IMG/VR virus record: IMGVR_UViG_3300049216_000612
Coordinates: 1 to 31,306 of that record
Origin: a virus
DNA length: 31,306 nt
Direction: 5' to 3' (one strand)
Made by a program: the position numbers and the translations under genes. The notes under the pieces are model-generated. The model was not told the DNA's origin. It ran no database searches and saw only the letters and a list, made by a program, of their open reading frames with translations. Below are positions 6,680-14,178 of this stretch, one piece after another. Numbering within the stretch: the first letter of the stretch is position 1; each line of letters starts with the position of its first letter.

Positions 6680-8002
6680 ATGGGTATTCAAAATTTTCCG
6701 GCCGCGCTGCAGCCGATTATCCAGCAAGGGTTTCTGGAGCGCGAATTTGAGACGTCACTGAAATCGCGGCTCGGCTATCGCCTGATCGCGGATCGTGAGG
6801 AGTTTGCAGTTGGGATCGGCGAAACGCTGACCAAGACGCGCGCCGGGTTGAAGCCGAGTGTGACGACGCCGCTGGCGGCCGCGACCAACACGAATCTCGA
6901 TAACGGGCTGACGGCGACGAATTGGGGCGTCGAGCAGTATACGATCACGCTCAATTTCTATGCGGCGACGCAGGATTTGAACATGGTAACCAGTCGCGTC
7001 GGCATCGCCTCGCAATTTTTGCAGAATGCGGCGACGAATGGCGAGCAGGCGGCCCGCAGCCTGGATGAGTTGGCGCGCAATGCGCTGTTCGCCCCGTATT
7101 TCGGCGGCAATACGCGGGTGATCGCGACGCTGGGTTCCACCGGGCCGAGCGTTGACGTTGACGATGTGCGCGGATTTCAGACGGTGTTTGTGGATGGCGT
7201 GCAGCAGAGCGTGTCCGCGACGTATCCGATGACCGTGACGGTAGGAGCGAACGCGTATACGCTGATCGGGGTGACGCCGGATGCGACCAATATTTCCAGC
7301 GCTCCAAACGGGATTTCCGGTGCGCTACTATTCTCCGGGAGCGTATCAGTGGCCGATGGCACGGCGGGAAATGCGGTGAAGGCTGCGACAGCAAGCTCCA
7401 TTGTGCGGCCGGCCGGGCGCGCCACGACGTCGGCTTTGCAGGCGACCGATACGCTGGCGATGAGCAATCTGCTCGATGCGGTGGCCTTGTTGCGGCGCAA
7501 TGCGGTACCTTTGGTTGACGGTGTCTACAACTGCTATCTCGATCCGGTATCGGCGCGCCAGTTGTTTGCCGATTCGGATTTCAAGCAATTGTTCCAGGGC
7601 GCGACGTCGTCCAACCCCGTGTTCCGGCAAGGGATGGTGAGTGATTTCCTGGGGCTGCGCTTCATCACCACCACCGAGGCGTATGTGCAAAGCCATCCGA
7701 GCATTGCCGGGCTCTATGTGCGGCGGCCGATTGTTTGCGGCCAGGGGGCGTTGATCGAGGGTGATTTTGCCGGGATGGCGGCGGATGACGTGGCGCCGAA
7801 GGACAGCCTGGTGAACGTGATCGATAATGTCGCGATGGTGACGCGCGAGCCGATTGACCGGCTGCAGCAGATCATCGCGCAGAGCTGGTATTGGATTGGC
7901 GGTTTCTGCGCGCCGTCCGATACCACGACGACGCCGACGACGGTGCCGACGGCGACGAATGCGAATTACAAACGGGCCGTTATGATTGAGCACATTGGCT
8001 AA
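6680..8002 (+). CDS. Major capsid protein (HK97-fold, N4 gp56-like)
   Basis: The shell subunit. The 440-residue protein shows the coat layout of the N4 gp56/P22-like group: an N-terminal arm, EQYTITLNFYAATQDLNMVTSRV (about residues 85-107) as an E-loop/spine region, ARSLDELARNALFAPYFGG (125-143), and a C-terminal core with YNCYLDPVSARQLFADSDF and FLGLRFITTTEAYVQ. Residues about 150-240 are beta-rich and glycine/threonine-rich with no helix, and look like an inserted surface domain comparable to the P22 I-domain. AAGGA lies upstream of the ATG. Position after portal and scaffold supports the call. The insertion is inferred from composition only. Confidence 0.88.
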   Translation: MGIQNFPAALQPIIQQGFLEREFETSLKSRLGYRLIADREEFAVGIGETLTKTRAGLKPSVTTPLAAATNTNLDNGLTATNWGVEQYTITLNFYAATQDLNMVTSRVGIASQFLQNAATNGEQAARSLDELARNALFAPYFGGNTRVIATLGSTGPSVDVDDVRGFQTVFVDGVQQSVSATYPMTVTVGANAYTLIGVTPDATNISSAPNGISGALLFSGSVSVADGTAGNAVKAATASSIVRPAGRATTSALQATDTLAMSNLLDAVALLRRNAVPLVDGVYNCYLDPVSARQLFADSDFKQLFQGATSSNPVFRQGMVSDFLGLRFITTTEAYVQSHPSIAGLYVRRPIVCGQGALIEGDFAGMAADDVAPKDSLVNVIDNVAMVTREPIDRLQQIIAQSWYWIGGFCAPSDTTTTPTTVPTATNANYKRAVMIEHIG

Positions 8003-8019
8003 AAGTGCGTTTGGAAACA

Positions 8020-8158
8020 GAAAAAGCGCTTCTTTTTTTTGCAAAAAAAGAAGCAAAAAAACTCTCATTCATTGAGGGCTGTGGCACGATCCAGGCCAAC
8101 GCCCGCAAAGAGCAAAAGTTTTTTGGTTCTTTTTTTCAAAAAAGAACTTTTTCCTTTC
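8020..8158. repeat. Palindromic intergenic element R2
   Basis: Lies between capsid and decoration-like genes. The left hairpin (8028-8054) is GCTTC...GAAGC; the right hairpin (8126-8147) is GTTC...GAAC, so the two stems use different but self-consistent bases. The left inner arm is degraded (AAACTCTC) while the right is intact (CAAAAGTTTTTT). The centre shares GGGCTGTGGC with R4. Confidence 0.9.
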
Positions 8159-8183
8159 TTCCTTTAATTTGAGGACATCAACC

Positions 8184-8492
8184 ATGGCGACTGGTTCGAC
8201 GCAACCGTTCAGGCCGGCCGGTACGGCGACTATTGCGGCATCGACAAGTTCCGGAAATATCGCGCTGATTGGTGGCGGTACGGCGCTGCTGGTGTATAAC
8301 GCGGCATCCGAAACGGCTTTTTTCCGTCTGGGCGCGTCTTCCGATCTGGCGGCGTCCGCCGCCGATACGCCGGTGCCGCCGGGGCAGATGATGCTGGTGG
8401 ATGGCGGGCCGTTTATTCGCTATGCCGCGGCCATATTGGCATCGGGCTCCGGCAATTTGTATTTCACCATTGGCGATGGGGACACGTATTGA
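8184..8492 (+). CDS. Small structural protein, possible head decoration
   Basis: A 102-residue protein, rich in alanine, glycine, serine and threonine, predicted all-beta (TATIAAS, NIALIGGGTALLVYN, AFFRLGAS, LYFTIGDGD). No catalytic motif or signal peptide. ATG 8184 follows GAGGA at 8171-8175; an upstream start at 8169 would overlap that site. Its place right after the capsid gene is where decoration or capsid-stabilising proteins lie in many phages. I do not recognise the family; a decoration role is inferred. It ends two bases before the next start. Confidence 0.65.
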   Translation: MATGSTQPFRPAGTATIAASTSSGNIALIGGGTALLVYNAASETAFFRLGASSDLAASAADTPVPPGQMMLVDGGPFIRYAAAILASGSGNLYFTIGDGDTY

Positions 8493-8493
8493 G

Positions 8494-8889
8494 ATGTCCG
8501 CCAGTGTTCTGACGGGTTTCACGGACGCGCAGAAGGTGGATGTTCGGCGATTCTGCGGCTATCCGGCCTATGGCGCCGGGGCCGCGGGGTTTGAGTCCTG
8601 GCGGTTTTTTCAGGCTTTTGGAATGCTGGAATATCGGCTGAACAACCTGGCGCCGGCGGAGATTGCGGTGACGCTGCAATATATCTCCACGCTGGCGGCG
8701 TTGGAGGCGGCGATCCCGCCGGCTTCGGATAATCTGGACACCGACAGCGCGGCGGCCTGGACCCATAACGCGAACGAAACCGTGGATCGCGCGGCGTTGT
8801 TTGATGCGTGGCGGCGGCGGCTTTGCGGGTTTCTGGGCGTGCCGCCGGGGCCGGCGCTGGCACAGGCCGGCGTGACATTGGTTATGTGA
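8494..8889 (+). CDS. Putative neck/head-tail connector protein
   Basis: A 131-residue mostly helical protein starting MSASVLTGFTDAQKVDVRRF, with amphipathic helices in YRLNNLAPAEIAVTLQYIST and RAALFDAWRRRLCGFLGV. The start is one base after the previous stop, and its stop overlaps the region of the next start. Helical proteins of this size between the capsid block and the tail genes are usually adaptor/connector subunits that ring the portal. No known family is recognised; the role comes from position. Confidence 0.6.
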   Translation: MSASVLTGFTDAQKVDVRRFCGYPAYGAGAAGFESWRFFQAFGMLEYRLNNLAPAEIAVTLQYISTLAALEAAIPPASDNLDTDSAAAWTHNANETVDRAALFDAWRRRLCGFLGVPPGPALAQAGVTLVM

Positions 8890-8891
8890 GC

Positions 8892-9536
8892 ATGGATGGG
8901 GTGCGGTTGGCGGACCGGCTGGCCTATGGCGCCGGCTGCGCGGCACGGCGGGTCGGGTTTTTGCACGATGCCTATCGGCCGAATGGGCCGATTCGGCCGA
9001 TGGATTTGATGAATCGGTTTTTGCGGCTGGCGGTGGCTTATGTGCTGCCGGGCGGCAGCGTGGGCGCGCCGAGCGGGTTTGGCGTGCCGTTCCGCCAGGC
9101 CTGGGCGGATTGGAGCTATTTGCAGGTTGGCGATTACCTGGCCGGACCGAAAGGCGTGGTGTTTGTGGCGGCGATCGAGCCGCCGAAGCCGATGCTGGTG
9201 GTAATGACGAATGCCGAAATTGCGTTATGGCGGCCGGCAGCGCCGGTTCTGGCGGGCGTGAACCCGTATGGCGCGGTGCTGCCGGGGACGAGCACGGCGC
9301 TGATGGCTGGGTTTCCCGCGAGTTTGCTGGCGGGCGGATTGTCCGACCGGACACATGCGGGATTGCCGGATGATACGAAAGTGCCAGGGTTTGTCTGCAT
9401 GGTGCCGGTTGTGGCGGGTGTGCAGCCGCTGGTGGCGGACATCCTGGTAGACGCCGCCGGCGCGCGATATGTGGTGAACGCCGTGGAGGCCGTGAGCGGT
9501 GTCTGGCGGCTTTCGATGAATCAGGCGGTGAGCTGA
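8892..9536 (+). CDS. Putative head-tail joining protein
   Basis: A 214-residue protein beginning MDGVRLADRLAYGAGCAARR, with GFLHDAYRPNGPIRPMD and LPGGSVGAPSGFGVPF in the N-terminal part and a beta-rich remainder (GVVFVAAIEPPKPMLVVMTN, VPGFVCMVPV, AGARYVVNAVEAVSGVWRL). ATG 8892 sits three bases after the previous stop; GTG 8886 would overlap it. The stop overlaps the next ATG in TGATG, so translation is coupled. Comparable prophages carry such a protein between connector and tail terminator, so a neck or head-completion role is likely but not proven. Confidence 0.6.
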   Translation: MDGVRLADRLAYGAGCAARRVGFLHDAYRPNGPIRPMDLMNRFLRLAVAYVLPGGSVGAPSGFGVPFRQAWADWSYLQVGDYLAGPKGVVFVAAIEPPKPMLVVMTNAEIALWRPAAPVLAGVNPYGAVLPGTSTALMAGFPASLLAGGLSDRTHAGLPDDTKVPGFVCMVPVVAGVQPLVADILVDAAGARYVVNAVEAVSGVWRLSMNQAVS

Positions 9537-10357
9537 TGGCGGACCAGGCTGATGTTGAGACCGCTCTGGTGGCGATTATTGCGAATGCGCTGTATCCGGC
9601 GGGCACGGCGGCGGCCAGCGCGGTTGGGTGTACGTGCCGGGTGTATCGGGGGATGCCAAGCGCGCCGGTTTTGGGGCCGGACCTGGCGGCGGGGGCTGTG
9701 CATGTGACTGTGGATGCCGGGGACAGTGTGAAGAATGTGACGCGCTATCCTAGGCGCTGGCAGGCGGTGGCGCCGGTGCCGGCGAGCCTGACGGTGACTG
9801 TCGGGCCGCAGAGCGCAAGCTTTACGGGCAGTTGCGCGGTAGGGCAACTCGCCGGTGTGGCGGTGAATGGGGCGTTGTTTCCCTACGCCGTGCAAGCGAA
9901 TGATTCGCCGGCGACCGTGGCGAGCAATCTGGCGGCGCAACTGCGTGCGGCGGGATGGCTGGTCGAATATTCCGGCGCCACCATCACCCTGCCGAACGCG
10001 GCCATGTTCACCGCGCGGGTGGTGAGCGGTGCAAATGCCTTGCAAGAGATCAAGCGGCAGGTTCAGGATTTTTTGATCACATTATGGTGCCCGGCGCCAC
10101 CGGTGCGCTATACGGCGGCCGCGTTGATTGATGCGGCGCTCGGCGGCTTGCAGTTCATCGCACTGGCGGACGGATCCTCGGCGCGGTTGATCTATGCCGG
10201 AAGCGACGCGGAAGATGGCGCAGCGGATGCGACGCTTTACAAACGAACTCTGCGTTACAACGCGGAATATCCGACGACGCTGGCACAGGTTGAGCCCGCG
10301 ATGTTGTTTGGAACGGTGGGGTATCAGGCGGATGGGGTTTTTGTTTCGAGGCTTTAA
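9536..10357 (+). CDS. Putative tail terminator/completion protein with inserted domain
   Basis: A 273-residue protein. The N-terminus (VETALVAIIANALYPAG) and C-terminal half (YTAAALIDAALGGLQFIALA, then LYKRTLRYNAEYPTT and a beta end) fit tail-completion proteins that cap the tail and bind the neck. Residues about 83-165 look like a separate inserted beta domain (SLTVTVGPQSASFTG, GQLAGVAVNGALFPYAV, VEYSGATITLPNA), of the kind added to the surface of tail proteins. It starts at the TGATG overlap with the previous gene and is the last gene before R3. Function is from gene order: the next block opens with the sheath. Confidence 0.6.
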   Translation: MADQADVETALVAIIANALYPAGTAAASAVGCTCRVYRGMPSAPVLGPDLAAGAVHVTVDAGDSVKNVTRYPRRWQAVAPVPASLTVTVGPQSASFTGSCAVGQLAGVAVNGALFPYAVQANDSPATVASNLAAQLRAAGWLVEYSGATITLPNAAMFTARVVSGANALQEIKRQVQDFLITLWCPAPPVRYTAAALIDAALGGLQFIALADGSSARLIYAGSDAEDGAADATLYKRTLRYNAEYPTTLAQVEPAMLFGTVGYQADGVFVSRL

Positions 10358-10498
10358 GTAAGTAAGAGGTTCTTTTTTGAAAAAAAGAACCAAAAAACTT
10401 TTGGTTATTGGCCCTCGGGAGCGAAACAATCCAGGCCTAAATTATCAAAAGTTTTTTTGCTTCTTTTTTTTCAAAAAAAGAAGCGCTTTCTTCTACTT
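10358..10498. repeat. Palindromic intergenic element R3
   Basis: Begins directly after the tail-terminator stop. The left hairpin (10368-10391) is GGTTC...GAACC, the right hairpin (10459-10484) GCTTC...GAAGC. The inner arms are AAAAAACTTTTG and CAAAAGTTTTTT. The element ends just upstream of the small gene at 10517. Confidence 0.9.
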
Positions 10499-10516
10499 CC
10501 ATAGAAGGATTTTCGA

Positions 10517-10657
10517 ATGACATATCATCTGGTGGTGCTGCGGCCCTTTGAGGGCTTTGGCCGCGGCGATGTAATTAAGGACGCCGCCACCGTACAGAAA
10601 ATTCTGGCCGGCCCGCAGGCCGGTTTTGTTGTGCGCGTCAGCACGGGAAAGGATTGA
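10517..10657 (+). CDS. Small protein upstream of the tail sheath
   Basis: A 46-residue open frame that a length cut-off would miss. It starts MTYHLVVLRPFEGFGRGD, ends VVRVSTGKD and is preceded by AGAAGGA at 10502-10508, eight bases before the ATG. Its stop lies four bases before the sheath start. Mu-like phages have a short gene (DUF2635/Mu gp38 type) at this same place; this protein shares size, basic/aromatic character and position, but homology is not shown. The strong ribosome binding site and tight coupling support a real gene. Confidence 0.65.
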   Translation: MTYHLVVLRPFEGFGRGDVIKDAATVQKILAGPQAGFVVRVSTGKD

Positions 10658-10661
10658 GCCG

Positions 10662-12212
10662 ATGCCGGTTTTTGCCGAGGGGGCGTTGAACACGACGGCG
10701 CTGATCGTGCCGGATTTATATGTGCAGATTGTGGCGCCGCAGAGCCTGCTGCTGAATGGAGTGCCGACCGATACGCTGGGCGTGGTTGGAACGGCGAGCT
10801 GGGGGCCGGTGGGGGAACCGACGATCATCGGCGATATGGGGGGCTATGCCGCCTCGTTCGGGCCGGTGATGGCGCGCAAATATGATATGGGCACGCAGGT
10901 GGCAACCGCCGTGCAACAGGGCGCCGCGAATTTTCGCTGCGTTCGAGTGACGGATGGAACGGACAGCGCGGCGTCCGTGACTCTGCTTGGGGCCATTACG
11001 TTCACCGCGCTTTACACCGGCAGCCTGGGCAACCAGTTGGCGTTGACCTTGTCCGCCGGTTCCGCCGCGAATTCCTGGCGGCTGACGGTGGCGTTTCCGG
11101 GGCAGAGCCCGGAAGTGTTCGACAACATCACCGGCGCCGGCGCGGCATTCTGGACCAATCTGGCCAGCGCGGTGAATGCCGGTCATGGGGCGTTGCGCGG
11201 GCCTTCCAAGCTGGTTGCCGCTTCGGTGGTTTCATCTGGCGCGGCGCCGTTGGCCGGGACGTATCCGTTCTCGGCCGGGACGCCGGGGACGGATGGCGCC
11301 GGTGCGGTGACCGCGGCGACGCTGGTGGGCGGCGATACGCTGCCGCGGCGTGGCATGTTCGCGCTGCGCGGCCAGGGCTGCGCGCTGGCGATGCTGGCTG
11401 ACGCTGATGATGCCACGCAGTGGAGCACGCAGGTTGCGTTTGGGCTGAGCGAGTCGGTGTACATGATTCTGACCGGACCGGCAGGAGATACCATTGCCAA
11501 CGCGGTGACGGTGAAGGCGGAGGCGGGGATTGATACCTATGCCGCCAAGATGATGTTTGGCGACTGGGTGTATTGGTATGACCAGGCCAATGCGCTGACG
11601 CGGCTGGTTTCCCCGCAAGGGTTTGTGGCGGGGCGGCTTGCGAATTTGTCGCCCGAGCAGTCATCGCTGAACAAGCCGCTTTACGGCGTGATCGGCACGC
11701 AGAAATCCGGCCAGCCCGGCGGCGGTACGGCGACGACATACGCCACCGCGGATCTGGCCGTGCTGCTCTCGGCGGGGATCGACGTGATTGCCAATCCGCA
11801 GCCTGGCGGGGCGTATTGGGGGGTGCGGGGCGGGCATAACGCGTCCTCGAATGCCGCCACCAACGGTGATAATTATACGCGGCTGACGAATTATATCGCG
11901 GCGACGCTTTCGGCCGGCATGGGCGCATATGTGGGGCAGTTGGTGAATGCCACGCTGTTCCAGAATATTCGCGCGACGTTGCTGGCGTTTTTGAACGGGC
12001 TGCTGGGGCAGGGCTTGCTGGGAAGCACTGATGGCTCGCTGCCATTCGCGGTGGTGTGCGATACCAGCAATAATCCGGCGAGCCGGACCGGGCTGGGCTA
12101 TGTGCAGGCGGATGTGCAGGTGAAGTACCAGGCAATCAACGAGAAGTTTATCGTGAATGTGCAGGGCGGGCAGACGGTGCAGGTTAGCCGGCAGACGTCG
12201 CCGAGCATGTGA
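10662..12212 (+). CDS. Contractile tail sheath protein
   Basis: Forms the contractile outer cylinder that drives the tube through the envelope. The 516-residue protein has a sheath-type start (PGTALNT-like entry replaced by GALNTTALIVPDLYVQIVAP), a LGVVGTASWGPVGEP strand and an early GDMGGYAASFGP motif (about residues 45-70), and the conserved C-terminal domain: GVRGGHNASSN (about 390-400), NYTRLTNYIAATLSAGMGAY, and an IRATLLAFLNGLLGQGLL stretch, ending GYVQADVQVKYQAINEKFIV. A long variable middle (about 110-280) is the usual site for surface insertions. ATG 10662 follows the small gene closely; a GTG at 10626 lies inside that gene. It defines the phage as a myovirus. Confidence 0.93.
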   Translation: MPVFAEGALNTTALIVPDLYVQIVAPQSLLLNGVPTDTLGVVGTASWGPVGEPTIIGDMGGYAASFGPVMARKYDMGTQVATAVQQGAANFRCVRVTDGTDSAASVTLLGAITFTALYTGSLGNQLALTLSAGSAANSWRLTVAFPGQSPEVFDNITGAGAAFWTNLASAVNAGHGALRGPSKLVAASVVSSGAAPLAGTYPFSAGTPGTDGAGAVTAATLVGGDTLPRRGMFALRGQGCALAMLADADDATQWSTQVAFGLSESVYMILTGPAGDTIANAVTVKAEAGIDTYAAKMMFGDWVYWYDQANALTRLVSPQGFVAGRLANLSPEQSSLNKPLYGVIGTQKSGQPGGGTATTYATADLAVLLSAGIDVIANPQPGGAYWGVRGGHNASSNAATNGDNYTRLTNYIAATLSAGMGAYVGQLVNATLFQNIRATLLAFLNGLLGQGLLGSTDGSLPFAVVCDTSNNPASRTGLGYVQADVQVKYQAINEKFIVNVQGGQTVQVSRQTSPSM

Positions 12213-12349
12213 GAAGCAAGACCTTCTTTTTTTGAAAAAAAAGAAGCAAAAAAACGTCTGGTCCTGCGGGCTGTGGCGCCGGCGTCGCCCAAGCCCCCAG
12301 TGAGCAAAAGTTTTTTGCTTCTTTTTTTCAAAAAAGAAGTTCTTGCTTC
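12213..12349. repeat. Palindromic intergenic element R4
   Basis: Starts on the base after the sheath stop. Outer arms GAAGCAAG and CTTGCTTC are perfectly complementary. The left hairpin is at 12223-12246 (CTTC...GAAG), the right at 12318-12339 (CTTC...GAAG). The left inner arm has drifted to AAAAAAACGTCTG. The centre shares GGGCTGTGGC with R2. Confidence 0.9.
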
Positions 12350-12366
12350 CTTTATGGGAGTTTTTC

Positions 12367-12795
12367 ATGCCGTATAATACGTTTTCTGTTGGCAATGACT
12401 GCCAGCTTGTGGTGATGGGCCCGTTCGGGCGGGTGGATCTGGCGCATGTGACGGGGTTTGAGGCGCGCCAGGTGACTCAGGCGGTGCGGGTGGACCGGCT
12501 GGATGGCGTGCAGCTGGGAGCGGAATTGCCGAAGGGGTGGTCCGGCACGTTTACGTTGGATCGGGGCTCGCCGGCGGCGGATGATTTTATTGCGGCGATC
12601 GAGCAAGCGTATTTTGCGGGGCAGTCGATTGCGGCGGGAACGCTGTACCAGTATGTGAATGAGCCGGACGGGTCGACCTCGACGTATCAGTTTTCCGGTG
12701 TGGTGTTCAAGCTGACTTCGGCGGGGGCGTATAAGGGGGATGCGCCGGTGGCGCAGCGGCTGGACTTTTTTGCGTCCAGCCGGGTGAGCGTTTGA
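12367..12795 (+). CDS. Tail tube protein
   Basis: The 142-residue inner tube subunit of the contractile tail. The beta-rich sequence (NDCQLVVMGPFGRVDLAHVT, RQVTQAVRVDRLDGVQLGAE, GWSGTFTLDRGS, then YQFSGVVFKLTSAGAYKGDA) fits Mu/P2-type tube proteins. GGGAG at 12356-12360 precedes ATG 12367 by six bases; a farther ATG-like start at 12343 falls in R4. It lies between sheath and tail-assembly chaperone, the expected place, and its TGA overlaps the next ATG (TGATG). Confidence 0.88.
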   Translation: MPYNTFSVGNDCQLVVMGPFGRVDLAHVTGFEARQVTQAVRVDRLDGVQLGAELPKGWSGTFTLDRGSPAADDFIAAIEQAYFAGQSIAAGTLYQYVNEPDGSTSTYQFSGVVFKLTSAGAYKGDAPVAQRLDFFASSRVSV

Positions 12796-13097
12796 TGGAA
12801 CGGATTGTGACGGATAAGGCCGGGCGGGTGATTTCGTTACGGCGTGTGGGTGTGCTGGAGACGCTGCGGCTGTACAAGGCGCTGGGGCCGGAGCTTTCCG
12901 CGAACGCGGCTTATATGGGGCTTGCGAGCATCGCGGCGGCGGTGGCGGTGCTGGATGGGGTGCCGATGCCGTTCCCGGCGAATGAGGCGGGGGTTGAAAA
13001 CTTGCTGGAGCGGTTGGGAGAGGATGGGGCGAATGCGGTGAGCGCCGCGATTGCGCCGATGGCGCCGGACATGATGGTGGCGCAAGCGGGAAACTGA
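12795..13097 (+). CDS. Tail-assembly chaperone, short form (gpG-like)
   Basis: A 100-residue protein (about 14% of which is the MVAQAGN end region) directly after the tube gene. Proteins here bind and load the tape measure while the tail forms. The frame starts MERIVTDKAGRVISLRRVG with an overlapping TGATG and ends on GGA AAC TGA. The slippery heptamer G GGA AAC at 13088-13094 is the last sense sequence, and the -1 frame is open for 61 more codons. This is the lambda G/GT and Mu/P2-type arrangement, in which a small fraction of ribosomes make a longer fusion. Family identity is by position and frameshift, supported by the extension's motifs. Confidence 0.8.
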   Translation: MERIVTDKAGRVISLRRVGVLETLRLYKALGPELSANAAYMGLASIAAAVAVLDGVPMPFPANEAGVENLLERLGEDGANAVSAAIAPMAPDMMVAQAGN

Positions 13098-13279
13098 GCC
13101 GGCACCCTGGGCTGATTGATTGCCTGTATCTGGTGAAGTGCGGGGTGCCGTATGATGTGGCGTTTGGGTTGGATGACACGGAGCGGATGGCGCATGTGGT
13201 GACGTTGGGGGGCTTGGCGGGGGGACGGTTTGACTGGCGGCGGTTGAGGTGGGATGAGGGTTTGTTCGTGGAACGATAA
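13088..13279 (+). CDS. -1 frameshift extension of the tail-assembly chaperone (gpGT-like)
   Basis: After slipping on G GGA AAC (13088-13094) the -1 frame reads CTG AGC and stays open to TAA at 13277-13279. The extension of about 61 residues starts LSRHPGLIDCLYLVKCGVPY and contains DVAFGLDDTERMAHVV, then FDWRRLRWDEG. The fusion would be about 161 residues. A conserved LIDCLYLVKCGVPYDVAF-type C-terminus is what the T part of other chaperones looks like. It has no start codon of its own and would be missed by standard annotation. There is only a weak 4-bp hairpin downstream, so the stimulating structure is not clear. Confidence 0.8.
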   Translation, partial: GKLSRHPGLIDCLYLVKCGVPYDVAFGLDDTERMAHVVTLGGLAGGRFDWRRLRWDEGLFVER

Positions 13280-13740
13280 CGCAATAAATAAGCCGTTAAG
13301 ACCTTTTGTATTCATATGGCGGCCTGACACGATACGCTTCTCGCGGTAAGATGGGTGTTTGGGTTGCGTGCAGCGGTTTGGTCGTTTGTCTTGCTGTCTT
13401 TGGTTGGCTCTCGCGCTCGGTCCAGGGTGACGCTGTTGGCGAAGTTGAGTTTTAATACGCTCGCGCGGCCGGCCTGTCTGTCTGACGCGGATCGTTCTAG
13501 GAATGTTGTGGAGGAAAGCCTGAGGATGGGTGAAGCTGAATGCGAGACCGTTATCTGCGACAGTCCCTAAAACTTTGCTGCGTAGCATCATTGTTATTTA
13601 CGGCGAAACTGGCCTTCAGGGTGATGCTGGCGACTGGTTGGAATGGATGATTAAATCATTACGAGTTCAGTTGATGAGGAGAATATAGGTCTTTGGGTTT
13701 CTTTTTATGAACAGATCCACGGCGCTTTTTAGGACAGTCA
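13280..13740. other. Gap with no recognisable gene
   Basis: About 460 bases between the chaperone extension and the lipoprotein-like gene. The only rightward open frame (13355-13570, 71 codons) begins at an uncertain start, has no clear ribosome binding site and no recognisable motif. No transposase fragment or inverted repeat is evident. This is where the large tape-measure gene normally starts, so the stretch may be decayed or replacement DNA. Confidence 0.6.
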
Positions 13741-14178
13741 ATGCCCAAGTTCGGCTGGCTGGTGGTATTTTTGCCGATATGCTCATGTAGCATACAACAC
13801 GGCGTGACAGACTCTCGACAAATCAACTTTTCTCTTCTTGAAGAGAAAAGTCGCTTAAAGCCCCCTGACCAAACTCAAGATCTAATCATCGACAAAGATA
13901 GGATGGAGAATGAAGTCAAGTCTTATTTGGAAGGTCGATTCCCCCGCGGCTACCCATTATCGGCCGCTCTATCAGAATTGAGGAATGGAGGTGCGACTTG
14001 GTATTTCGTCACCGACCCTGAAGAAATGAATACATTCGTTTGCGATTTTAGCCACCCGGGATACGGTTTGATTGGACATTTTTTTGTAGACTTGGATTGG
14101 GTGGTTATTCTTCATTTGGACGACATGGATAAAGAAATATTAAGTTTGGAAGCGAATTTTGAAGAGTCGAGCTTCTAA
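13741..14178 (+). CDS. Putative lipoprotein, cargo-like
   Basis: A 145-residue protein with a short hydrophobic N-terminus and a possible lipobox ICSC (Cys16), then a soluble domain with YLEGRFPRGYPLSAALSELR, NGGATWYF and an acidic end (HLDDMDKEILSLEANFEESS). The FPxGxPL-L-xxL-xxGA pattern is seen in many small Gram-negative lipoproteins of unknown function. AGGA at 13731-13734 precedes the ATG by six bases. Codon use is much more AT-rich than the neighbours: 25 of 60 bases are G or C at 13801-13860. It overlaps the next gene by 20 bases. It may be an immunity or surface protein paired with that gene; this is inference. Confidence 0.65.
   Translation: MPKFGWLVVFLPICSCSIQHGVTDSRQINFSLLEEKSRLKPPDQTQDLIIDKDRMENEVKSYLEGRFPRGYPLSAALSELRNGGATWYFVTDPEEMNTFVCDFSHPGYGLIGHFFVDLDWVVILHLDDMDKEILSLEANFEESSF

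Noticed and set aside
13355-13570. 71-codon frame in the tape-measure gap
   Set aside because: No ribosome binding site, start or known motif; may be chance in a decayed region.
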